Below, piece by piece: positions 8,488-20,222 of a DNA stretch of 64,000 nt. The notes beneath the pieces were generated by a model. That model made no database searches, was not told where the DNA came from, and was given only the letters and a program-made list of their open reading frames with translations. Numbering within the stretch: the first letter of the stretch is position 1; each line of letters starts with the position of its first letter. The position numbers and the translations under genes are program-made. The stretch comes from Nocardia sp. NBC_00565 (GTDB lineage Bacteria; Actinomycetota; Actinomycetes; Mycobacteriales; Mycobacteriaceae), in the NCBI RefSeq assembly GCF_036345915.1, contig NZ_CP107785.1, positions 1,240,001-1,304,000 on the forward strand, read 5' to 3'.

Positions 8488-10023
8488 TTGTCTGCAGCAT
8501 CGACGTTCGTTACCAAGGCAACCGATCCGGCCTCGGTGCTGCCGGTTCAATTACGTTCTCGCGCTTCATCGGAGCCGGACCGGCCGTTTCTCCACGAGGT
8601 GACCGGCGGCCACGCCACCTACGGCGCAACGTGGGAGGGCGTTCGCAGCTGGGCCGAGTATCTACGCGGCCTGGGCGTGCTGCCCGGCTCCCGGGTGGCG
8701 ACCTTACTGCCGCCCTCGATCGATGCGGCGATGGTCTGGATCGCGCTCGGTTGCCTTGGCGCCGTGGAGGTTCCGGTTAACGCAGAACTGAAGGGCGCCT
8801 TCCTCGAACATGTCCTCGATGATGCCGCGCCGATGCTGTGCCTGGCCCGACCGGAATTCGTCGACCACATCCGAAACACCAGACCGGCCTTACCCATTCG
8901 TGTCGTCGAGCGTGGCGAGTGGAAAAACTTGGGCGCCGCCACCATCGAGTTCGATTCGCTGCCTGCACCGGCCGATAACGCGTGCGTGATCTACACCTCC
9001 GGCAGTACCGGACCGGCCAAGGGCGTGATACTCGATTGGGCCCAGTTCGCTACGATGGCCGACCGAATTCCCTTGGGCCCGAACGATGTGACCTACAACT
9101 GCCGTCCAATGTTCCACGTCACCGGACGCAGTCCGCTGGTGTCGATGTGCGCGACCGGGGGCCAGGTCGTCTTCCGTGAACGGTTCTCGGCGAAGGCCAC
9201 CATGGACGACGTACGCGAGTTCGGCTGCACCACAGGGACTCTCCTTGCGGCGTTGTTGCTGGCGCTGCCGCCGCGCGCGGACGACGCCGACAATCCGCTC
9301 GAGGCCGTATTCGCGGGGCACAATGTCGCTCTCGCCGCCGAATTCGCACGGCGATTCGATGTGAAGTGCTACGACCTCTACGGTTCCACGGAGGTCGGTT
9401 TCCCGCTGGTGTTGAGCGGCACCCCAACCGACCTCGAGCACACGTGGTGCGGCCGCGTACGCGATGGCTACCGGGCGCAAGTGGTCGACGAGAACGGACA
9501 GCCAGTGGTCGACGGCGTCCCGGGAGAGCTCTGGATCCAGCCCGGCAACCGCCTCATGATCATGGTCGGCTACCTGAACCAGCCGGCGGCGACCGAGCGG
9601 GCACTGGCCGGCGGTTGGTACCATACGGGCGACATCGTCGTTCGACATCCCGACGGCAACTTCGAATTTCTCCACCGGAACGGCGACACGATTCGCCGGA
9701 TGGGTGAGAACATCTCCGCCACCGCGGTCGAAGCAGTCATTGACGAGCATCCGCAACTTGTTGCCTGCGCCGTAATCGGCGTCCCTGATTCCGTTGCGGG
9801 ACACGAGATCCTGATCGCAGCAGAGATCGTCGAGAACTGTACGTTGGACGAGCAGGCACTCTACGAGTGGATGACAAGCCGCCTACCCAGACACGCCCTG
9901 CCGAAGTACCTCGCCCTGACCGATACGCTGCCGCGCACGCCAACCAACAAGGTTCTCAAGACCGGTCTGCTCGACACGATCGATCTGACCGCCACATGGA
10001 GCCCGCCGGTACGCCGCCCCTGA
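8488..10023 (+). CDS. AMP-forming acyl-CoA ligase (FadD-like)
   Basis: A 511-aa ANL-superfamily ligase that makes acyl-CoA from acid, ATP and CoA. It probably starts at TTG 8488, with GGAAGAG seven bases upstream. Visible motifs are the P-loop YTSGSTGPAKG, YGSTEVG, the hinge YHTGD, and the C-terminal lysine region TPTNKVLKTG. It ends 128 bases before a convergent CoA-transferase gene; that gap (10024-10151) shows no clear terminator. Its place after the tandem CoA-transferase suggests two alternative routes for activating the substrate or an intermediate. Confidence 0.92.
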   Translation: MSAASTFVTKATDPASVLPVQLRSRASSEPDRPFLHEVTGGHATYGATWEGVRSWAEYLRGLGVLPGSRVATLLPPSIDAAMVWIALGCLGAVEVPVNAELKGAFLEHVLDDAAPMLCLARPEFVDHIRNTRPALPIRVVERGEWKNLGAATIEFDSLPAPADNACVIYTSGSTGPAKGVILDWAQFATMADRIPLGPNDVTYNCRPMFHVTGRSPLVSMCATGGQVVFRERFSAKATMDDVREFGCTTGTLLAALLLALPPRADDADNPLEAVFAGHNVALAAEFARRFDVKCYDLYGSTEVGFPLVLSGTPTDLEHTWCGRVRDGYRAQVVDENGQPVVDGVPGELWIQPGNRLMIMVGYLNQPAATERALAGGWYHTGDIVVRHPDGNFEFLHRNGDTIRRMGENISATAVEAVIDEHPQLVACAVIGVPDSVAGHEILIAAEIVENCTLDEQALYEWMTSRLPRHALPKYLALTDTLPRTPTNKVLKTGLLDTIDLTATWSPPVRRP

Positions 10024-10151
10024 CTCGACACTGCTGGCCCCACGATGTGTGTGCGGTTGTGCGGGCTGATGTATCCCGCGACCTGGGCTCCTCAACTGGG
10101 GTCAGGCTGCCCGAGTTGCCGTATCGCATCTGGGCCGTTTCGCTAACCGCA

Positions 10152-11381
10152 CTACGTGACAGCGCTGGCGATCTTCAACGCGATGAGCTGGTCGTCGTCC
10201 AGTCCGATCTCACGCAACACCTCGTCGGTGTGTTCGGCGAACTGCGGGGCCCGGGTGATGCGGACCGGCTGGTTGTCGAACTTGACCGGGTTCGCGACGA
10301 GCTTCTGCGGTGCGCCGTCGGCGTCGACGAGATCGACGATGCGTCCGTTCGCGATCAGAGCCGAATCGTTGGCAATGTCCCAGCCGTCCTGTACCGGCGC
10401 CCACTGTCCGGTCATTTTCTCGAACTCGCTCAGCCAGTGCGCGTACGGGAACTTCGCGATGGTAGCGGCGATCTCGTCGGCCACCAGATCCTTTGCGGCG
10501 GCGATCTTTTCCATCGCGTCGAAGCGCGGGTCGCCGATCAGGTCGCTACGCCCGAGGACGCGGAAGAACTCGTCCCAGTACCGGGTCGGCTGCAGCATGG
10601 ACAGCTGAATCCACCGTCCGTCCGAGGTCCGGTAGGTGCCGGTCAGAGGGTTTCCGGGGGCGGCGGAGGTCTTGTTGCTCTTGACCTGCGGACCGCCGTT
10701 CATCATCGCCAGGTTGACGTTGAACTGTGTCGCCCAGGCGCCGACCGCGAGCAGGGAGACGTCGATCTCGGACGGTTCGCCGGTGACCTTTCGCCCGTAG
10801 AGAGCTGCGGCGATCCCGCCCGCGATGGTCATACCGCCGATGTTGTCGCCGTAAGCGCCGGCGGGCATGAATGCCACCGAGTCCGCGTCCGGCGGGGTGA
10901 CACCATCCGCGCTGCCGCCCCGCGCCCAGAATGCCGTCGAGTCGTAGGCGCCGTTCTCCGAATCTGGTCCCTCGCTTCCGAATCCGCTGCCCGCGACGTA
11001 GATGATGTCCGGGTTGATCTTGCGGATCTCTTCGATCGTGATGCCGAGATTACGGCGTGCCTTGGGCAGGAAGTTGGTCAGGAACACGTCGCTGCGCCGG
11101 ACCAATTCTTCGAGTATCGGCCGGGCCTCGGGCTTGTCGAGGGCCAGGCCGATGCTGCGTTTGCTTCGGTTGGGGCCCTCCATGATCGGCGCGAACGAGG
11201 ACCCCTCCTTCCCGGCCGCGAGTCCCAGGACTCGGACCAGCCCTCGCTGGGCGTCGCCGGTCTCGGCGTGTTCGACCTTGATGACGTCGGCGCCCCAGTC
11301 GGCCAGGACCGCGCCCGCGGCCGGGACGAAGGTGAACTGGGCGACCTCGAGAATTCGGACGCCTTCCATCGGACGGTGCAT
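10152..11381 (-). CDS. Family III CoA-transferase (CaiB/BaiF)
   Basis: A 409-aa single-domain CoA-transferase. ATG 11381 has AGGAG eight bases upstream. It has the family opening (GVRILEVAQF, GADVIKVEH), the segment GSGFGSEGP and the probable catalytic aspartate D179 in AYGDNIGGM, close to D169 of formyl-CoA transferase. It forms a minus-strand unit with the decayed thiolase and flavin oxidoreductase upstream (11419-12723). It probably passes CoA from a pathway thioester to the free-acid substrate, saving ATP. Confidence 0.93.
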   Translation of the reverse strand: MHRPMEGVRILEVAQFTFVPAAGAVLADWGADVIKVEHAETGDAQRGLVRVLGLAAGKEGSSFAPIMEGPNRSKRSIGLALDKPEARPILEELVRRSDVFLTNFLPKARRNLGITIEEIRKINPDIIYVAGSGFGSEGPDSENGAYDSTAFWARGGSADGVTPPDADSVAFMPAGAYGDNIGGMTIAGGIAAALYGRKVTGEPSEIDVSLLAVGAWATQFNVNLAMMNGGPQVKSNKTSAAPGNPLTGTYRTSDGRWIQLSMLQPTRYWDEFFRVLGRSDLIGDPRFDAMEKIAAAKDLVADEIAATIAKFPYAHWLSEFEKMTGQWAPVQDGWDIANDSALIANGRIVDLVDADGAPQKLVANPVKFDNQPVRITRAPQFAEHTDEVLREIGLDDDQLIALKIASAVT

Positions 11382-11418
11382 CGTGAGCTCCTTGTAGGAC
11401 CGTGCTGGAATTGTGGAA

Positions 11419-14848
<3,430 letters not shown>

Positions 14849-15006
14849 CTTCGGGGCGGCCTATCTGGGAAGACTCGGCTGACTGGCTCCCGGTGGTGTG
14901 TCTATCGCGACTCTGCGTTGCAGGCTATGACTGTGATACGACGCGGCCCCGGCCGGGGGGAAGCAGGGGCAGATCGACCGCTACGACTCTCCGGTGTCGG
15001 ATCAGA

Positions 15007-15053
15007 ACGAGGCATCCGCACCGTCCGTGTGGCGGACGGTGCGGATGCCTCGT
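15007..15053. terminator. Strong bidirectional terminator hairpin
   Basis: A perfect 21-bp inverted repeat (15007-15027 and 15033-15053) with a five-base loop TGTGG lies between the convergent genes ending at 14848 and 15065. A short T-rich stretch (TATT) follows on the plus strand. The remaining gap from 14849 shows no gene. Confidence 0.8.
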
Positions 15054-15064
15054 ATTCGGTTGCG

Positions 15065-15268
15065 TTACTGGGTCTCTGCGGTGTGTGCCCGGGCCAGGGT
15101 CAGTCCCTCGTCGCGGGTGGGGGCTTCGACGTCCCAACGTCCACAAGTGCAGTGGCACAGGTACTTACCGTCGACGGGCAGGATGGACTGGGCGTCGCAG
15201 TAGCCCGAGGCGGCGGCCATGTCGGCGAAGAACTCGGTCGGCAGGTCGTAGAGAACGCTGTCTTCCAT
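15065..15268 (-). CDS. Small cysteine-containing protein of unknown function
   Basis: A 67-aa acidic protein starting at ATG 15268, 38 bases after the amidohydrolase stop, so probably its operon partner. The middle reads YLCHCTCGRWDVEAP, with a C-x-C-x-C cluster and one earlier Cys (GYCDAQ). That could bind a metal such as zinc or be redox-active. The ribosome site is weak, so translation may be coupled to the upstream gene. I do not recognise the family; the codon pattern and conserved-looking core argue that it is real. Confidence 0.65.
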   Translation of the reverse strand: MEDSVLYDLPTEFFADMAAASGYCDAQSILPVDGKYLCHCTCGRWDVEAPTRDEGLTLARAHTAETQ

Positions 15269-15306
15269 GAGGTGTTCTCGATTCTGTTCGGGTCCGGCGG
15301 CGGCCC

Positions 15307-16461
15307 TCAGGCCGTCGACTCGGCCGGGTTCAGGGTGCCCGGGGCGGGCGGCAGCGGGGCGTCGGGGAACAGTTCCTGGAAGGCCCCGAACGTGATTCGG
15401 TCCCGGGTGGCCTGGTCGACGTTGCCGAACAGGTGGTGCAGGGTCTTCTGGGTGTGCCCGTAGGTGCCCTCCATGTGCGGGTAGTCGCTGCCCCACATCA
15501 CGTTGTTGTAGCCCATGCCCGTCATCGCGGCGACAGCCGACTCGTCGTGCTGGAACGACGCGTACACCTGGGAGTAGATGATCTCCTTGGGTGAGCGGTT
15601 GAGCTTCGGGCGGACCACCTGGGAATGCTGGCGGTAGCCCTCCTCCATCCGGTCGGCGATGAACGGCACCCAGGTCGCGCCGCCCTCGGAGACAAGGATT
15701 TTGAGGTTCGGGTGGCGGTCGAGCGCGCCCGAGGCGACCAGCTTCATCACGGCGCGCTGGCCGCCGAATGTGGTCTCCGTGTAGTTCAGCACGGCACCGC
15801 CGGGGCCTCGATACATGATGCCGGCGGCTCCGCCGCTGGCCATATCGATCGGCTCGGTGCCGATGTGGAACGAGATGACCATGCCGATGTCCTCGGCGAG
15901 CGCCCAGAACGGCTCCCACGCGTCGTCGTTGTAGTCCACCTGCTGCGGGTGCGGGGCGACGGTCAGGAATACGGCCTTGAAGCCCATCTCGCCGCAGCGC
16001 TTCAGTTCGGCGCAGGCGTCCTCGATGGAGAGGGTCGAGACCTGAGCGGTGGGGAGCAGGCGCGGCGAGTAGTCCATGATGACCTCTTTGGCCCAGTCGT
16101 TGGAGACCCGGGTCGCTTCCCGCAGCACCTCGGGAGTGCGGAACGACGACGCCCACATCCCCAGCGACGGAAACACCAGCTCCGACCAGATGCCTTCCTC
16201 GTCGAGGTCGGGCAGGCGCTTGGTCACGTCGCCGGAGCCGGGCGCGCGCATGCTCGCGGCGAAGAACTCTTCCTGCTTGATCGTGGGCAGCCGGCGCCGG
16301 AAGGCCTGGCCGTCGACGAACACCGTCTCCCACTTGCCATCCGGATCTTTCTCCGACCGGGGGACCAGTTCGGCCAGTCGCTTCGGCAGCCGTGCGCGCC
16401 ACAAGTCCTCGGGCTCGAGGAAGTGCGAGTCCGCCGAGTTCGCCCACAGCTTGATTGCCAT
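15307..16461 (-). CDS. Amidohydrolase family protein (PF04909-type)
   Basis: A 384-aa metal-dependent hydrolase or decarboxylase of the ACMSD/TIM-barrel group. ATG 16461 is preceded by AGGAGG. Metal-ligand positions are D11-S-H13 (in place of the usual D-x-H), the FHIG histidine, SEGGATW and the aspartate in WGSDYPH. In actinobacterial catabolic islands such proteins decarboxylate or hydrolyse ring-cleavage and acyl-CoA intermediates; the substrate here is unknown. It is divergent from the TetR gene at 16676, with an inverted repeat at 16589-16609 between them. Confidence 0.92.
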   Translation of the reverse strand: MAIKLWANSADSHFLEPEDLWRARLPKRLAELVPRSEKDPDGKWETVFVDGQAFRRRLPTIKQEEFFAASMRAPGSGDVTKRLPDLDEEGIWSELVFPSLGMWASSFRTPEVLREATRVSNDWAKEVIMDYSPRLLPTAQVSTLSIEDACAELKRCGEMGFKAVFLTVAPHPQQVDYNDDAWEPFWALAEDIGMVISFHIGTEPIDMASGGAAGIMYRGPGGAVLNYTETTFGGQRAVMKLVASGALDRHPNLKILVSEGGATWVPFIADRMEEGYRQHSQVVRPKLNRSPKEIIYSQVYASFQHDESAVAAMTGMGYNNVMWGSDYPHMEGTYGHTQKTLHHLFGNVDQATRDRITFGAFQELFPDAPLPPAPGTLNPAESTA

Positions 16462-16588
16462 TCGATGCCTCCTGATCGCTTCACCGTGACGGTGAAAGGA
16501 ATTGCGGTGCTGATGTGGGACGGGTGCGTCCCCGCGGGTCGGCCGCAGCGCTCCCGGTTGCTGGGGAACGCTCCCACCAGAATTAGTT

Positions 16589-16609
16589 TCTAGAATGCGA
16601 TTTTAGAAT
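16589..16609. promoter_or_regulatory. Candidate operator of the second TetR regulator
   Basis: TTCTAGAA and TTTTAGAA form an 8-5-8 inverted repeat with 7 of 8 pairs. The site lies between the divergent amidohydrolase (start 16461) and TetR gene (start 16676). Each arm continues as TTYTAGAATG, so it can also be read as a direct repeat with a 13-bp period. It differs from the ACATAG-type sites of the rest of the island. Confidence 0.5.
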
Positions 16610-16675
16610 GTAAGGTGATTATCACCACGGAGGGTGGGAGAAGTCAAGGCGCAGATCTCGGGCGACGGAGGATCG

Positions 16676-17302
16676 ATGACGGAAACCAAGGGCCGCACCC
16701 GCGGCTGGACGAGTTCACCGGAAACCAAGGATCGGGTCCTCGATGCCGCCGCGGAGATCTTCGGAGAGCGTGGATTTACCGCGGTGACGATGGCGGACAT
16801 CGTCGACAAGTCCGGAGTCAGCGTCGGCAGCATCTATCACCACTTCGGCGGGAAGGCCGAGGTCTTCCTGGCGATCTGGACCGATCTGATCGAGCAGGTC
16901 GACGGGCGAGTGCGGGAGGCTGTCGAAAAGGCCCGCGCAGGTGGTGTCGACGACCCGATGGAGCTCTACGGGGTGAGCACTCGGGCATATCTGGAACTGT
17001 TGTGGGAGAACCAATCTCGTGCCCGGGTGGTGGCCATGGGTGATACGCCGCCGGGCTTCGAGGCGATCCGCCGGGGGCAGGCCCGCCGGGGCAGCGATCA
17101 CGACATCGCGCTGCTCGGGCTCGGCTCCTCACGCAGGGAGAAGCTGTTGCGCGACTTTCTGCTGGCGATGCGCGCGGAATCGGCGCGTGTAGTGCTCAAA
17201 TGCCGGGCCCGCGCGGAACTGAACGACGCGATAGACACCGCGCTCGAGTACATCGGGTGTCTGGATCCGGCAAAGTTCGGGCTGGGCGCGGCGCGGGGCT
17301 GA
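16676..17302 (+). CDS. TetR/AcrR family regulator
   Basis: A 208-aa TetR protein. ATG 16676 is chosen over the upstream in-frame GTG 16634 because GGAGG (16667-16671) lies just before it. The HTH includes TAVTMADIVDKSGVSVGSIY and HHFGGKAEV. The C-terminal helical domain is unremarkable. It is divergent from the amidohydrolase gene, with an inverted repeat between them, so it probably regulates itself and that gene. Its ligand is unknown. Confidence 0.93.
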   Translation: MTETKGRTRGWTSSPETKDRVLDAAAEIFGERGFTAVTMADIVDKSGVSVGSIYHHFGGKAEVFLAIWTDLIEQVDGRVREAVEKARAGGVDDPMELYGVSTRAYLELLWENQSRARVVAMGDTPPGFEAIRRGQARRGSDHDIALLGLGSSRREKLLRDFLLAMRAESARVVLKCRARAELNDAIDTALEYIGCLDPAKFGLGAARG

Positions 17303-17398
17303 GTTCAGCCCGGTGCCGATTTCGTGAGGAACTTCTATGCGGTCTTGCCGTAGCCGCTGCCGGGGTTCTCGGCATGTCAGGCGTCGAGTGGTGCTGTG

Positions 17399-17420
17399 GG
17401 GGGCTCGAATCGAAGCCCCC
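17399..17420. terminator. Terminator hairpin between convergent genes
   Basis: GGGGGCT and AGCCCCC pair around an 8-base loop. The hairpin sits between the TetR gene (ends 17302) and the convergent acyl-CoA dehydrogenase (ends 17428). The T-tract is weak. Confidence 0.6.
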
Positions 17421-17427
17421 TGAAAGC

Positions 17428-18498
17428 TCAGGCGTCGACGAGCCGCCTGCGATGCCAGCTCACCGAGCCGTTCAGCAACTCGTCCACCTTGATCCGCCGG
17501 GTCAGCAGGTGCAGGTCGTGCTCCCAGGTGAACCCGATGCCGCCGTGTACCTGCAGTGCGATCGAGGCAACGGTGCTGGTGGCCTCGCCCGCGTAGGCCG
17601 CGGCCGCGGATACCGCCGCGGCGCGGCCGGCGGAGTCGGTGCCGTCGAGTGAGACGACGGCGGCCCACAGCGAGGCCCGTGATGCCTCGGTTCGCAGCGC
17701 CATATCGGCGCAGTGATGTTTGACGGCCTGGAACGAGCCGATCGGCTGACCGAACTGGGTGCGCTGACCGGCGTATTCGACCGTCTGCTCCACGAGTCGC
17801 TCGGCGGCGCCCAGCGCATCCATCTTCCGATAGAAGGCCAGAGCGTCCCCGAGGTAGGAGACGGTGCCGGCCGGCACGCTCGTCCAGCGCTGCGCGGGCA
17901 CCGTCAGGTCGAGGTTGAGGACCGACCAGGACCTGGTGAGGTCAAGCGTGTCAAGGGTGCGCACACCTGCGCCCTGGCTCCCGCTCGGCACGTGGACCAG
18001 AACCTCGGTGCCGTCGGAAGATGTTGCGGCAATCAGGAATCCGGTGGCGTCGGGCAGTGCTGTCGCGGGCGCGGTGGATCCGCTGATCCGCAGTTCCGTG
18101 CCGATGATCTCGGCGGCGAGCGGGGCGCCGTCGACCGAGGCGAGGACCAGCGGAATCGACTCCGCGCCGCCCGAATTCGCTTCGGCCAGTGCGGACAGCG
18201 GGTGGTCGAGCTTGTCGAGCTCGGCCGTGGCCAGGGCCAGCTCGGCGAGCGGTACGGCGCTCGCAGCTCGGCCGTGTTCTTCGACGAGCACCGCCAGATC
18301 GACATGGGTTCCGCCCATCTCGGCGGTCAGCAGTCCGATCAGTCCCGACTCCGCGACGTGCTGCACGGCGATGTCGGGGACCCGGGCGGGACCGTCATCG
18401 ATGGTCGGCCGCCGCGCGGCGATCGGGTCGTGCTTGACCAGCCACGCGCGCTCGCTGGCGGCCAGGTCTTCCTGTTCGGCACTCAATGCGAAATCCAC
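17428..18498 (-). CDS. Acyl-CoA dehydrogenase, short subunit (FadE)
   Basis: A 356-aa acyl-CoA dehydrogenase-fold protein, shorter and more divergent than the others. GTG 18498 follows GGGAGG. The middle beta domain lacks the usual FAD loop signature seen in the FadE at 13661, while the C-terminal half keeps GQRTQFGQPIGSFQAVKHH and LQVHGGIGFTWEHDLH. This is the pattern of the beta subunits of heterotetrameric sterol-type FadEs, which share the FAD site with an alpha subunit. A matching alpha subunit could be the FadE at 20223 across the divergent promoter, but that pairing is inference. Confidence 0.9.
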   Translation of the reverse strand: MDFALSAEQEDLAASERAWLVKHDPIAARRPTIDDGPARVPDIAVQHVAESGLIGLLTAEMGGTHVDLAVLVEEHGRAASAVPLAELALATAELDKLDHPLSALAEANSGGAESIPLVLASVDGAPLAAEIIGTELRISGSTAPATALPDATGFLIAATSSDGTEVLVHVPSGSQGAGVRTLDTLDLTRSWSVLNLDLTVPAQRWTSVPAGTVSYLGDALAFYRKMDALGAAERLVEQTVEYAGQRTQFGQPIGSFQAVKHHCADMALRTEASRASLWAAVVSLDGTDSAGRAAAVSAAAAYAGEATSTVASIALQVHGGIGFTWEHDLHLLTRRIKVDELLNGSVSWHRRRLVDA

Positions 18499-18521
18499 TG
18501 CAGTCCTCCCTTTGAATGTTG

Positions 18522-18537
18522 ACCTAGTTAACCATGT
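18522..18537. promoter_or_regulatory. Candidate TetR-type operator, copy 5
   Basis: ACCTAGTTAACCATGT, flanked as TG...CA so that the outer arms read TGAC/GTCA, matches 13 of 16 bases of the copy at 38764. It is in the divergent promoter region between the FadE at 18498 and the ligase at 18671. Confidence 0.6.
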
Positions 18538-18670
18538 CAGCTATCTTCTGAATAGAGCATACGACAGCCGGGATTCCGGTTCGCGTGATCATGGCGATCG
18601 CTACGGCCGGGGTGCTGAAGCACGGCGTCCCGGCTCGGTGGCCCGCTACCGCAAGAGTGGGAGGAAACAA

Positions 18671-20215
18671 ATGATGAGCATCAGAGGCGCGTTGGCGAGG
18701 CTGTGGGAGGCCGACGCCGACGCCGCCATGATCCAGCAGGGCGACACCTGGTTCACCTGGGGAGAGGTCCGGGCACTTGCGGAGACCCTGGACACCGAAC
18801 TGGCCGCCGCCGGATGCAACGCAGGCAGCCGAGTCGGCGTGGTGCTCGACAACCGGATGGAGTCGATTGCCGCGCTCATCGCCATTCTCGGCAAGGGGCG
18901 TACGGTCATCACTCTCAATCCCATGCAGCCGGTGGCGCGACTGAGCGCCGACATGAGCGAGGCACATCCCCGCGCCGTCCTGGCGTCGGCGTCCATGTGG
19001 AGCGAGTCGGGCTTCCGGACCGCGGCCGAAGACCGCGGCGTGATCGGATTCGCCGTCGACGGCCCACAGGTAGTGGCGACCACCGAGGCGACCGCGGCCA
19101 CGGCGCCGCAGACCGACAGCGACATCGTCGATGCGGTGGGCGTGGAGATGTTCACCTCGGGCACAACCGGCCCGCCCAAGCGGATCCCGCTCACCTGGCG
19201 CCAGCTCGAGGCCACGCTCACCGCGGTGCACGGACATACCGGTGCTGCCGGACCGCCCGACCGCAAGCTGCTCACCGGTCGCGTCGCGCTGGTCACCCTC
19301 CCGATCGTGCACATCGGCGGTCTGTGGGGTGTCCTGCAGAACCTTGCCGAGGCCAGGCCCTTCGTGATGCTCCCGCGCTTCACCGTCGAGGGCTGGTGCG
19401 CGGCGGTCAAGGAACATCAGCCGAAGGTCGCCGGTCTACCGCCCGCCGCGATGCGTGCGGTGATCAGCGCCGACGTCCCGTCTCAGGATCTGGCCAGCTT
19501 GCGTGCCATCACCGCGGGCACGACCTTCGTCAACCCGGACCTGGCCGACGAATTCAGCGCGAAGTACGGCATCCCGGTGCTGATCATGTACGGAGCCACC
19601 GAGTTCTCCGGTGCCATCGCCGGATGGACCAAACCCATGCATGCCCAGTGGTGGACCAAGAAACGTGGCAGTGTCGGGCGGGAAATGCCCGGCGTCGAGC
19701 TTCGCGCGGTCGCCGAGGACGGCACGGTCCTCCCGGTCGGGAAGTCGGGCCGCCTGGAGGTCAGCTCCAGCCAGACCGGCACCGGCAAACACGAATGGGT
19801 CCGCACGTCGGATCTCGGCCACTTGGACGAGGACGGATTCGTCTACATCGACGGTCGCGCGGACGATGCGATCATCCGGGGCGGCTTCAAGGTTCATCCC
19901 GAGACGGTCGCCGAGGCGCTGCGCGCCCACGACGCGATTCTGGACGCCACGGTGTACGGCCGCGACGACGAGCGGCTCGGCAAGGTGCCCATCGCGGTCG
20001 TGGAACTGCGCGAGGGCGCGGCCGAGGTACCCGAGGAAGAACTGAGGGCCTTCTGCCGCGGCCAGCTCACCGCCTATGAAATCCCGGTGCGGATCTACAC
20101 GGTGCCGGAGCTGCCGAGAAGTGTGTCGCTGAAGGTGGATCGGCGTCGCCTGCTCGAAATGGTCTCGGAGATGGACGAATCCGCGTCGGTTCCAGCGGTC
20201 GAATCGGGAAGGTAG
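18671..20215 (+). CDS. AMP-forming acyl-CoA ligase (FadD-like)
   Basis: A 514-aa ANL-superfamily ligase. ATG 18671 (with a second ATG right after it) follows GGGAGG by seven bases. The frame is open far upstream, but that part is antisense to the FadE gene and is not coding. Motifs are FTSGTTGPPKRIP (P-loop), YGATEFSG, the hinge region RTSDLGH, RADDAIIRGGFKVHP, and a C-terminal lysine in SLKVDRRRL. It is the first gene of an apparent ligase-fadE-fadA-echA operon (18671-23327) that covers a nearly complete beta-oxidation round apart from a dedicated 3-hydroxyacyl-CoA dehydrogenase. Confidence 0.93.
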   Translation: MMSIRGALARLWEADADAAMIQQGDTWFTWGEVRALAETLDTELAAAGCNAGSRVGVVLDNRMESIAALIAILGKGRTVITLNPMQPVARLSADMSEAHPRAVLASASMWSESGFRTAAEDRGVIGFAVDGPQVVATTEATAATAPQTDSDIVDAVGVEMFTSGTTGPPKRIPLTWRQLEATLTAVHGHTGAAGPPDRKLLTGRVALVTLPIVHIGGLWGVLQNLAEARPFVMLPRFTVEGWCAAVKEHQPKVAGLPPAAMRAVISADVPSQDLASLRAITAGTTFVNPDLADEFSAKYGIPVLIMYGATEFSGAIAGWTKPMHAQWWTKKRGSVGREMPGVELRAVAEDGTVLPVGKSGRLEVSSSQTGTGKHEWVRTSDLGHLDEDGFVYIDGRADDAIIRGGFKVHPETVAEALRAHDAILDATVYGRDDERLGKVPIAVVELREGAAEVPEEELRAFCRGQLTAYEIPVRIYTVPELPRSVSLKVDRRRLLEMVSEMDESASVPAVESGR

Positions 20216-20222
20216 AGCAAAG

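Noticed and set aside
14849..15064. Treating the long inverted repeat at 15007-15053 as an IS end or attachment site
   Set aside because: It sits exactly between two convergent stops, has a 5-base loop and no partner repeat elsewhere in the window, so a terminator is the simpler reading.
17864..18670. Long upstream extension of the ligase frame that starts at 18671
   Set aside because: It is antisense to the well-supported FadE gene (17428-18498) and lacks ligase similarity; a GGGAGG lies right before 18671.
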